Origin: an uncultured Bacteroidia bacterium
GTDB taxonomy: Bacteria; Bacteroidota; Bacteroidia; Bacteroidales; UBA932
Length of the DNA: 64,000 nucleotides
Assembly (NCBI GenBank): GCA_902789395.1
Contig: CADANY010000005.1
Location: 1-64,000 of the forward strand
Direction of reading: 5' to 3'
Numbering within the stretch: the stretch's first letter is position 1; each line of letters opens with the position of its first letter. This document shows, in pieces, positions 43,897 through 52,001 of this stretch. The notes under the pieces are model-generated. The model saw nothing but the letters and a program-made list of their open reading frames with translations, was not told where the DNA came from and searched no databases. The position numbers were made by a program, and so were the translations under genes.

Positions 43897-46874
43897 TATG
43901 GCTCCGGTATAGTTATATCACTCTTATAGACAGTTCCTTCACTGGTTACAAGAATCAGCCGGTCTCCGTCAAAGCCCAATCCTTCCGGTTCACCCGGGAC
44001 GCCGCCCAATGCGGAAACGGACAGTTCCTTTCCCGTCTCCAGGTCCGTGCAGACCAGGCGGGTATCCCCCAGCTTCGGGACGCCGAACGACTGATACAGC
44101 TTCCCGTTCCGGATGACCGCGCCTTGGGTTGCAATCTTGAAATCGGAGCAGAAACGGTTCCGGATATCTTTCGTCGTCAGCGTCACGATGCCTCCGTCGT
44201 GCGGGTCCGGAAGCGGGAACTCCAGGATCTGGACACCGTTGCCCTTCGATCCGTCTTTCCAGCTGTTCCGGCTGAATCCGGTCACGAAAAGGCGGCCTTT
44301 CTCAGCATCCAGGGCAATATTCGGATAATACAGGCCCATCTCGAGCGGGTCCGGAAAAACAATTGTCTGGACGATTTCCGAGCGGAAGGTCCCGTCTTTC
44401 ATGCTGATCAGCCTGTGTACGACCGCCTTGTGCTCGGTAATCCGTTCCTGCCCGGCATAAAGCAGCGGCAGGACATCTCCTTTCGCATAAAAGACATGGG
44501 AGAAATTCACATTGTTATTGTGCCATGAAGGGGTCTTTTCCAAAGGAATCTCTTGCAACAGGCTCCCGTCGGAAAGATCATACACTGAGATGCAGGGATT
44601 CCCGTCATGGAACTGGAAGATTTTTCCATCACGGACGGCAGCCCCCTGGACATTGTACCCTCCCGCCCTCGCTACATGCGATTCTGAGAACAAGGGAGCG
44701 AAGGTAACGCTGGGTTCCTTCTCAAAAATCATAAGCCGCAGGCTCTGAGGAGGCAGAACCCCTTCTGAAGGCGTTCCTTCCGGAGCTGTCACCCCGGTAA
44801 GCACATATCCATTATCGGGCGTCACGTCGCAGGTGGCTCCCTTGCGGTCCGAGATATTCCACACGAGAACGGCCAACTTCCCGTCGCCCTCGTAGGAGCG
44901 GGCGAAAACGAGGGGGCTATCACTTTTGAGAGAGAAACCCCTCTCATCCGTAAAGCGTCCGTCGTAGAGGACATCGGAATGGTCTTTCAGCATCTTCAAC
45001 ACAGCACGGGTATAGGCCGTCGAGGTGGCGAGATCTCCCTCCATGACCATTTTCTCATGATAGGGTCCGGATCCGGAAGCCGGACCTTTAATATTCCTGT
45101 ATTCTTCCTGCGTCCGGTTGATCCCGGTTTGGAGGAAGGCCTTGTCCGGGGCATAACGGACCTCGATTTCGGGACGCTCATTGAACATGGCTGCATAATT
45201 GACAGACAGACGGGTGCAGAGCGGAGCCGGATTGTCGGTTGTCGTGACGGTCTCCGGGAAGGTATAGAGAAACAACTGCGGGAATGGGCAGCAGACGCCC
45301 CCCTGCCTTGCCATCGCCTCAACCCGCTCCTGGGTGATCGTGTAGACCTTGCCGGACAGGCCCCTGTGGGAGATCCCGACGGACGGAAGTTCGTAATCAC
45401 AGTAGCCCTCCGTCATGAGGACGAAGTCGGGGTACTTCTTATGGACCTCATTATAAACATGTTCGAGCGTTTCCAACAAATCGGGGCCATAACTGTAGGC
45501 CGGGACAGGGTGGCCATGGTCAGGGCTGTAACACCGACGGTAATGGGGTGAGCCCTGCTGGTCGAAGATGATCCCGTCCGCACCCAATTCGGCAGCGTCC
45601 ATAGCGAATCCGAGGAGCATGTCCTGCCACTGCTTCGACCGCATGCAGGCGAAAGTAAACTGGCGGTTGGGCCCGTCATGGAACTTCTGGAAGGACTCGC
45701 CATAAACCTCTCCTTTCTTATTGACAAGGGAGATCCTCTTGCCGGTAGACTCCCACCAGCCGTTTCCGCTGTCCCGGTCGAGAAGCTGTCCGTTGACATA
45801 AACGATGGCCCGAAGGCCGCGCGCATGCAATTCTTTCAGTCCCTCCCGCAAGGCTTCTTCTCCGCCCATCGCCGGGTCGGAAGCATAGTTCGGATAGTAG
45901 CGGTCATGTCCCCCTACGGCCCTTCCGAAAAGCCCGACAAGGTTCATTCCGTTGGCCTCTGCGATGTCCGACATCTCCCTGCCAATTGATTCATAGGGCC
46001 AGATCACCTCTGCATTCTGCTGCTTGAGAATAGTCAGCATCCAGCCCGTCGTATGACGGAGCCATTCAGGATGCGCCGCGATTTCGTGGTGGGCGAGGAA
46101 CCATTCCCTGTACCGTTCGGCCGCCGTATGCCAGTCCCCCTTGTACCGCCAGAGATGGGTCACCGGAGTTTCATAGGTCTCTCCGGGGCGACAGAAGAAA
46201 AGGAAGCGGTTCCGGATTCCGATCTGATCCTCGGCGGGATAATAACGGGCCTGGCCCCCGACATATTCGTACCGTTCATTCTCGATAGCGGCGTAGACTC
46301 CTTCTCCGGGGCCTTCGAAAATGCAGTATTTCATCGGCCCGTAAGCGGGACAGGAAAAGAAACTCCCATCTTCCGAACGGGTCCACAGCTCTATCTTTTT
46401 CCGGCCGGCCGGTTCCGCTTTCAGGGCTTCCAGTGAGGTCCGGAGCCCTTTCCTCGTAGAGGTCAGAAGAGAATATCCTTTCGCAGAGCTGTCGGAGAGT
46501 CCTTTGAGTTCGGGACCGGTAAAATCGGAGACGACCCAGCCCTTCGCCCGGTTTTTTACACTGATCTTTAAGTCGAGCCCGCCGTCATAAGCATTCCGCG
46601 CATAGCGGAGGGTTACCTCGATGCCCATTCCGCCCACATTCGTAAAGCGGAACGTCTTTCCGTCCCGGTCTTCCCGGACCGAAGCAAGCCGGGCCTCTTC
46701 CCGGGAAAAAGTCTGCACTTTATCCGGGTCTGAAAGCGATTCGACAGTAAGGGTCCATTCCGCATCCGGAGAGACAGCTGTTTCGAAGGGCATTTTTTCC
46801 TGCCCGAAGCAGACGGTCCAGGCAAAGAGCAATGCAGCCGGAACACAGAATAAAAAATGCTTAAAAACAATCAT
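43896..46874 (-). CDS. DUF6259-type putative glycosidase with C-terminal propeller-like domain
   Basis: Signal peptide MIVFKHFLFCVPAALLFAWT. A beta-sandwich N-terminal part (25 to about 265) precedes a TIM-barrel-like core with LTILKQQNAEVIWPY, GGHDRYYP (321-328), GADGIIFDQ (431-439), SPDHGHP and MTEG (487-490). A C-terminal beta domain ends near 718. Residues about 725-992 are an extra domain with propeller-like repeats (for example VFYAKGDVLPLLYAGQ, ALDAEKGRLFVTGFS, VIRNGKLYQSFG) that is absent from the paralogues. Asp438 and Glu489 are my candidates for catalysis. The start overlaps the upstream stop (ATGA) and the stop overlaps lutA (TAATG). No activity is known for the family to my knowledge. 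Confidence 0.8.
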   Translation of the reverse strand: MIVFKHFLFCVPAALLFAWTVCFGQEKMPFETAVSPDAEWTLTVESLSDPDKVQTFSREEARLASVREDRDGKTFRFTNVGGMGIEVTLRYARNAYDGGLDLKISVKNRAKGWVVSDFTGPELKGLSDSSAKGYSLLTSTRKGLRTSLEALKAEPAGRKKIELWTRSEDGSFFSCPAYGPMKYCIFEGPGEGVYAAIENERYEYVGGQARYYPAEDQIGIRNRFLFFCRPGETYETPVTHLWRYKGDWHTAAERYREWFLAHHEIAAHPEWLRHTTGWMLTILKQQNAEVIWPYESIGREMSDIAEANGMNLVGLFGRAVGGHDRYYPNYASDPAMGGEEALREGLKELHARGLRAIVYVNGQLLDRDSGNGWWESTGKRISLVNKKGEVYGESFQKFHDGPNRQFTFACMRSKQWQDMLLGFAMDAAELGADGIIFDQQGSPHYRRCYSPDHGHPVPAYSYGPDLLETLEHVYNEVHKKYPDFVLMTEGYCDYELPSVGISHRGLSGKVYTITQERVEAMARQGGVCCPFPQLFLYTFPETVTTTDNPAPLCTRLSVNYAAMFNERPEIEVRYAPDKAFLQTGINRTQEEYRNIKGPASGSGPYHEKMVMEGDLATSTAYTRAVLKMLKDHSDVLYDGRFTDERGFSLKSDSPLVFARSYEGDGKLAVLVWNISDRKGATCDVTPDNGYVLTGVTAPEGTPSEGVLPPQSLRLMIFEKEPSVTFAPLFSESHVARAGGYNVQGAAVRDGKIFQFHDGNPCISVYDLSDGSLLQEIPLEKTPSWHNNNVNFSHVFYAKGDVLPLLYAGQERITEHKAVVHRLISMKDGTFRSEIVQTIVFPDPLEMGLYYPNIALDAEKGRLFVTGFSRNSWKDGSKGNGVQILEFPLPDPHDGGIVTLTTKDIRNRFCSDFKIATQGAVIRNGKLYQSFGVPKLGDTRLVCTDLETGKELSVSALGGVPGEPEGLGFDGDRLILVTSEGTVYKSDITIPEP

Positions 46875-48697
46875 TTTTTATCTTTTCCTTTGATTATTCT
46901 CCAGTCCTCAGCCGGAACGGAGAGAGTACGATACTGGAAGGGCTCCTTCGAATAGTTGCAGATGGTAACGGTTCCGTCTGAGAAGGTAGTCTTGAAAATG
47001 TCCGGAGCGATCTGCTCGTGGTCATCCATCGTCAGATACTGGATATACCCGTATTCTTTCATGTACTCCCAGCCCTTACGGATGGCATCAACCGAGGCGG
47101 TGACATCTTCGGGTGAGGCGGCAAGGAGGTCGCAGTCCGGGGTACCGATCCAGTTCCGGTCGTCATGGCGGTGGGCGGAATAGAAATAAAAGGTCGGATG
47201 GCCCCCGTACTCCTGCATCTTCATGGCGAAGGCAGGCTCCTTAATGGTATAATTCACTGACCTGGAGAACGGACAGGAATAGATATAGCCGTTATAGACG
47301 ATGTGCCAGATCGGGACATATTCGTCGCAGAGTTTCTTGAATGAGAGCGTAGTCGGGCCCAGCATGGAGATATAGAGGGCGAAATCGAGGTCGGATGACA
47401 AGTGGTCATAGCCTCCCTCCGAGGCAGCTCCGCCCATCGTTTCCGTTAATTTCCGGAGGGTTTTCCGGGCCCATTCCGCCGCCTGTTCGGGGTTGTTCCT
47501 GTGATTGGGATCCGTACAGGCATGAGGCGCGACGATTGAATACACGTCGTTATAGGCGATACCCTTGAAGCCCATTCGGGAGAGGGAATCGCTGAAAGGC
47601 ACGACGAATTTCTTATAGGACTGTTCATAGCAGAGTTCGAACATCTTTCCCCCTCCGTATACGAATTTTGAATAGCGGGTTCCGTCCGGAAGGAGGGCCA
47701 CATCGCCCAGATCGAAGTCGGAAGAAATCTCATAGGCATCACCGGTGCAGATATGCGGAACGATCTGGAAACCATTTTCCTGGGCATAGGAGATCAGATG
47801 CTTCAGCCCCTCTTCCCCGCCGAGTTCAGGATCCGGCGGAAAGATTGTCGGGAAACGGCCGTCATGGCCCCGGATGTTCCACCCGACAAGGGTCAGCTGC
47901 GCTCCCGGAACCCCCTGGGCCTTCATTTCGTCGATGATCTCGCAGACCTTGTCAAAAGTTACGGCCACCCGCATCGGAGGCTCATTCTCCAGGGTCTGGT
48001 GAGGAACGCTGCAGGGTACCGGTTTCCACCCCTGACGGATCCGGATCTCAGGATAATCCACGGCATATTGCAGGAGCGGACGCTCCTTGACCTTCTCACG
48101 CAAAGGGACAAGTCCGCCCTGGGCCAGGCGAATTTTCCTGTATAAGCGACCCATCCCGGCATAAGTCGCATCCTTCCCCTTCAAGGGGAACCACCGGAAC
48201 AGGAGGTCCGCATAGGGTTCATGATTGAACGGAACGACACTGAAGGTCTGGGAATACTTCCCGTCCCGACACCGGACGGTCACGCCCGTATCGAAACGGT
48301 AATTCGGGAAATACGCCAGCCAGCATCCCTGAGGTGTTTTCGCGCCCGCTATCGGCATCGGGTGGCGGTGGAAAACGGAATAGCGTCCGCTCCGTCCTTC
48401 CAGGAAACGGGTGAGGATTCCCTGTGAGTTGACATAGAACCCCTCGTCTCCGGCACATGCGATGGAAAATTCCGGCGTGATCGAAATCGTGTCGACGCCT
48501 TCCAGTTTCCCCTGCGGGAGATTGTATTCCAATACCCCCTTCCGGGAGGAGAGGACGATGGTATCGACCGTTACGGTGCCGTCCGTCCGGGCAATCCGTA
48601 CGAAAGCCCGCCGACCGGCGGGAGCGCTGCAGGATGAAAGCGCCAGAATGAGGAGCAGGATGGCTCCTCCCTTAGAAAAACTACAACTTTTCATCAT
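46871..48697 (-). CDS. DUF5696-like putative glycosidase lipoprotein
   Basis: Lipoprotein signal with LALSSCSAPAG. The 608-aa protein has an N-terminal beta-rich half and a TIM-barrel-like half containing LTLVGWNIRGHDGRFP, FKGIAYNDVYS and IWHIVYNGYIYSCP. The overall look resembles DUF5696 proteins, which are remotely related to GH101-type barrels, but this placement is tentative. The ATG overlaps the DUF4838 gene stop and its own stop overlaps the next ATG (both ATGA). Its position inside the operon argues for a role on the same glycan. Confidence 0.65.
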   Translation of the reverse strand: MMKSCSFSKGGAILLLILALSSCSAPAGRRAFVRIARTDGTVTVDTIVLSSRKGVLEYNLPQGKLEGVDTISITPEFSIACAGDEGFYVNSQGILTRFLEGRSGRYSVFHRHPMPIAGAKTPQGCWLAYFPNYRFDTGVTVRCRDGKYSQTFSVVPFNHEPYADLLFRWFPLKGKDATYAGMGRLYRKIRLAQGGLVPLREKVKERPLLQYAVDYPEIRIRQGWKPVPCSVPHQTLENEPPMRVAVTFDKVCEIIDEMKAQGVPGAQLTLVGWNIRGHDGRFPTIFPPDPELGGEEGLKHLISYAQENGFQIVPHICTGDAYEISSDFDLGDVALLPDGTRYSKFVYGGGKMFELCYEQSYKKFVVPFSDSLSRMGFKGIAYNDVYSIVAPHACTDPNHRNNPEQAAEWARKTLRKLTETMGGAASEGGYDHLSSDLDFALYISMLGPTTLSFKKLCDEYVPIWHIVYNGYIYSCPFSRSVNYTIKEPAFAMKMQEYGGHPTFYFYSAHRHDDRNWIGTPDCDLLAASPEDVTASVDAIRKGWEYMKEYGYIQYLTMDDHEQIAPDIFKTTFSDGTVTICNYSKEPFQYRTLSVPAEDWRIIKGKDKK

Positions 48698-50541
48698 TGA
48701 TTATCGGTTTTTGCCAGCAGGATCCGGCATTGTTCTTTGAATCGTTCGGGTGCGCCTTCTGCCGTCGATTCGCGGGTGGTCCTGACACCAAAAGACCGGC
48801 AGTCAGCGATCCACGCCTTTGCAGCGTCTTGACGCGTTTCACCCCAGGTCCATGGAATCTTCTGTGCTTTGCAAAAAGCGCGGCAGGCATCCCAATGCAG
48901 AAGGATTGCATGGCGAGATGACAACGTTTCTCTCCTGACCCGTGCTGCAAAGGGCTCGCCGGAGGCGAGGGCAGCTTCAGCCGCTGCATCAAGCGCCTGC
49001 GCTGCGGCAACGATCGTAGCAGGCTGCATCCACCCGGAGCAATCCGTATGGTAGCATCGGACGGGTATATTCCCTGCCGCCGGGGGCTCGTTGACAAGCG
49101 AGATATAGCGGAGGATTCCCTTCGCCGCCGCTTCTCCATAATAGCCCCGCACGAATTCTTCAATAAGTACACGGTCGTTGAGCGAAGGATTCCAAAGCAG
49201 ATGGGAAAGCAGCCAGAGGCGGAGCGGGGCCAGTTCCCCGGCTCCTGAGCAGGTATCCCCCTGCTGGAAAACGCCAATCGCCCCGCTTCGGGTGAAGAAC
49301 CGGAGATTCGGACCGAGATTCAACAGGTTCGGATGCGGCAGCAGATAATTCCGGAAGTCGGTCACATAGTCCCAGACGAATACCTGACCCGGTGCCAGAG
49401 CCGTCCAATCGGCGAGGTTCTGTCGGAAATTCTCTGCAGCCGGATGGTCTGCCGTCTCGAGCGGCATGGAAAAAGGGCACTCGATATCGCAGAGCCGGAT
49501 CAATACGTTGCGGCGCGGTTTCACGTTTTTCGGGGCCTCTTTCGTATACTGATAGGCGAAGGTCTCGACAGTCACATGAGGGAATTCCCGCTCTACGGCC
49601 TCGGCGACATGGTTGACAAAATGGACCATAGGTCCGGAAGGAACGCCTCCGGTAGCGGCTTCCAGCGCCTTGCAGGCCTCACACTCGCACGCTCCCCGCC
49701 AGTCGTTCTGGCTGATCGAGATGAAATCCACCTCCGGATGCATACGCAGAAGACGGAGTGTCTCCATGATAAAAGCCGCCTCCATTTCCCGGTTCGTCAG
49801 GCAGAGCTGTTTCGCAACCCGCTCTCCACCAATCATCGAATACCACTCGGGATGGGCCTCGAAATGCTCCTTCGGAGGAAGGATCTCGAAGAAGGAATGG
49901 AAGGCGCTTTTCCGCCCCTCGAAAAAAAGAAGCCTGTGACAGCCGCCCTTCTCCTCTGGGATATACCGGGGATTCTCTGTCGCCCAGCGGATCCTGGAAA
50001 CTGCATTTCCCCGCAGCCGGACCCGAAAATCGGCATCGTACGCATCCAGGATCGAGGCCTCGCGGATTTTCAGCGGCGGGGCATAACTCAGGTACATTTC
50101 AGGAACGGGCAGGACGGGCCGCGAAGGATAATCGGACTCGGTCGAAGTCCACCAGCGGACGCCGTAACCTTCTTCGATAAGGGTATTGACAGCATAGAGC
50201 GGCCCGCGGGTCGGATGGCCCGTCAGGACCATCCCTCCCTTCACGGGACTGATCAGGATTTCATCCACGGACCAGGCGCCGGAATGGACCTTCGCGGCCG
50301 CACGTGTCTCGCCTACATAGAAAAGGTAAGGGGTCTTGCGGGGCTTCGGGGCTTCGGTTTCCGAGACGATGGGAAGGGTCTTTCCGGAGATTCGGAAAAG
50401 CTCATCCTGCAGGGTGGCGCCAGCCGTCTTTTCAATGGGCGTCGGATTCTCCGGGAGGACGATCACCTGGGCCCGGACAGAAGCGGATCCTATAAGGAAT
50501 ACCTCCGCGCAAACTGCGGTAAAAAGGATTCTGGTTCTCAT
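48694..50541 (-). CDS. DUF4838-family secreted protein (alpha-glucuronidase-like)
   Basis: Signal peptide MRTRILFTAVCAEVFLIGSA. Residues about 25-145 resemble the N-terminal domain of GH67/GH20-type enzymes (ATLQDELFRISGKTLPIV, YAVNTLIEEGYGVRWW). The DUF4838 core carries the hallmark ISISQNDWRGACECEACKAL. It has 615 aa. DUF4838 is often seen in polysaccharide loci without proven activity. It is coupled by ATGA overlaps to GH28 upstream and the DUF5696-like gene downstream. Confidence 0.82.
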   Translation of the reverse strand: MRTRILFTAVCAEVFLIGSASVRAQVIVLPENPTPIEKTAGATLQDELFRISGKTLPIVSETEAPKPRKTPYLFYVGETRAAAKVHSGAWSVDEILISPVKGGMVLTGHPTRGPLYAVNTLIEEGYGVRWWTSTESDYPSRPVLPVPEMYLSYAPPLKIREASILDAYDADFRVRLRGNAVSRIRWATENPRYIPEEKGGCHRLLFFEGRKSAFHSFFEILPPKEHFEAHPEWYSMIGGERVAKQLCLTNREMEAAFIMETLRLLRMHPEVDFISISQNDWRGACECEACKALEAATGGVPSGPMVHFVNHVAEAVEREFPHVTVETFAYQYTKEAPKNVKPRRNVLIRLCDIECPFSMPLETADHPAAENFRQNLADWTALAPGQVFVWDYVTDFRNYLLPHPNLLNLGPNLRFFTRSGAIGVFQQGDTCSGAGELAPLRLWLLSHLLWNPSLNDRVLIEEFVRGYYGEAAAKGILRYISLVNEPPAAGNIPVRCYHTDCSGWMQPATIVAAAQALDAAAEAALASGEPFAARVRRETLSSRHAILLHWDACRAFCKAQKIPWTWGETRQDAAKAWIADCRSFGVRTTRESTAEGAPERFKEQCRILLAKTDNQ

Positions 50542-52001
50542 AATATAGTTTGATTCACTGTCAGGTTCAATACATCCTCCTGCAGGACGAGCGGCCGGGA
50601 ATCCGGCGTGTCGAAGGTAAACCGGACGTCATCGAGGGCAATTCCGTCCACATGGCGGAGGAACATCCCTTTCGCCGGCATGATCCCGAACATCCAAGGA
50701 TCGGGGTATTTCTTCTCTCCCTCGGGAACGGTTTCCGGCACCGCAGCGGGATCGAGACCACCCGCAGCATGCACGTGCAGACCCCGGATCGAGATATCCT
50801 CGACGGGATGGCCGGAAATACCGGAGATGATGATTCCGTAATAGGGCGGAGTGTCATAGACTGCGTTGATGTCGCTGATGCGGACCCGCCGGATATGGCC
50901 GATTTCCCTGCCCTGGGGACTCCGCATACGGGCGCCCAGCCGGATGAAGAGCGGAGCTCCGACAACACGCCGCATCGTCAGGTTTGAGATCACTACATCC
51001 TCGAGATCTCCCCCGTCCATGGACTCTAGCAGCACACCTCCGCTCAAGTCAAAGGTGCAATTGGTAATGGCTACGTTCTTATAGCCGCCGCTCGATTCGG
51101 TACCGAACTTGATACGGCCCGCTGCCCTGCGGTCCAGGCGATTCACTGCCCTGGGCCCTTCGGGAAGCCGCCGGGACCCGTCCAGAAGGGCTCCGGTCTC
51201 ATAGCCGCTCAACGCGCAGTCCGAAATCACGACATTTTCTACATCGCGGTAATATCCGAGCGCATAGGAAGACTTGAGAACGATCCCGTCGTCCCAGGGC
51301 GTATTGACAAGGCAACCGGTAACCCGGACGTTCTTGCAGGCATCGATATCCAGGCCGTCCCGGTTAGAATCGATGACAAGGTCATGGACATTGAGGTTGT
51401 CCACACCTGTCGCTAGAAGGACGAAATGCCCGCAGCGGTAGAACGTAAGATCCCGGATCGTGACTCCGCGGCAGTCCTTGAGGGAAATCGCTTTGTTCCC
51501 CTGTCCGGCGGGAAGGGCCAGGTCTCCCAGTTTACTTTTTATTCTAAGTTCCTCCGGGACGGCATAGTTTCCGTCCAGAAGCCCCTCTCCGTCAATCATT
51601 CCGTCGCCCCCGATCGTAATATCTTCGAGGCCGATGCCCCATATCAGGGAATTTTTCCAATGACTGTGACCGAAGTCCTGGTAATCGTCCCAAGGACAGG
51701 GTTCCGGAGCATCGTAGCCTTCCGTCGCCGTAGGTTTTGCCGCAAGAAGGACGGCTCCTTTTTCCAGGAAAAGTGAAATATGACTCTCCAGGCGGATCGA
51801 ATAGCTGGCATAGGTCCCTGCAGGAAAATAGACCGTGCCTCCTCCTGCCTTTGCAGCAGCATGGATTGCCGCGTTGATGGAAGGGGAATCGATCGTTCTT
51901 CCGTCCCCTTTAGCGCCATAATTCCGAACATTATGGACCGCAGCCCGGCTCCCGACCGGGAGAGCCAGACAGAATACAAATAGGAAAAAGAATCGTCTCA
52001 T
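50538..52001 (-). CDS. Secreted GH28-family polygalacturonase-like enzyme
   Basis: Signal peptide MRRFFFLFVFCLALPVGSRA and a right-handed beta-helix of 487 aa starting NVRNYGAKGDGRTIDSPSIN, the classical pectinase opening. Catalytic-region motifs are SNRDGLDID (212-220; NTDG is usual, here NRDG), WDDGIVLKS (236-244) and GRIKFGTES (295-303). The usual GHG motif is not evident. GH28 enzymes cleave galacturonan, rhamnogalacturonan or xylogalacturonan. It is coupled by ATGA to the DUF6259 gene upstream. This is the strongest pointer to a pectic substrate. Confidence 0.88.
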   Translation of the reverse strand: MRRFFFLFVFCLALPVGSRAAVHNVRNYGAKGDGRTIDSPSINAAIHAAAKAGGGTVYFPAGTYASYSIRLESHISLFLEKGAVLLAAKPTATEGYDAPEPCPWDDYQDFGHSHWKNSLIWGIGLEDITIGGDGMIDGEGLLDGNYAVPEELRIKSKLGDLALPAGQGNKAISLKDCRGVTIRDLTFYRCGHFVLLATGVDNLNVHDLVIDSNRDGLDIDACKNVRVTGCLVNTPWDDGIVLKSSYALGYYRDVENVVISDCALSGYETGALLDGSRRLPEGPRAVNRLDRRAAGRIKFGTESSGGYKNVAITNCTFDLSGGVLLESMDGGDLEDVVISNLTMRRVVGAPLFIRLGARMRSPQGREIGHIRRVRISDINAVYDTPPYYGIIISGISGHPVEDISIRGLHVHAAGGLDPAAVPETVPEGEKKYPDPWMFGIMPAKGMFLRHVDGIALDDVRFTFDTPDSRPLVLQEDVLNLTVNQTIL

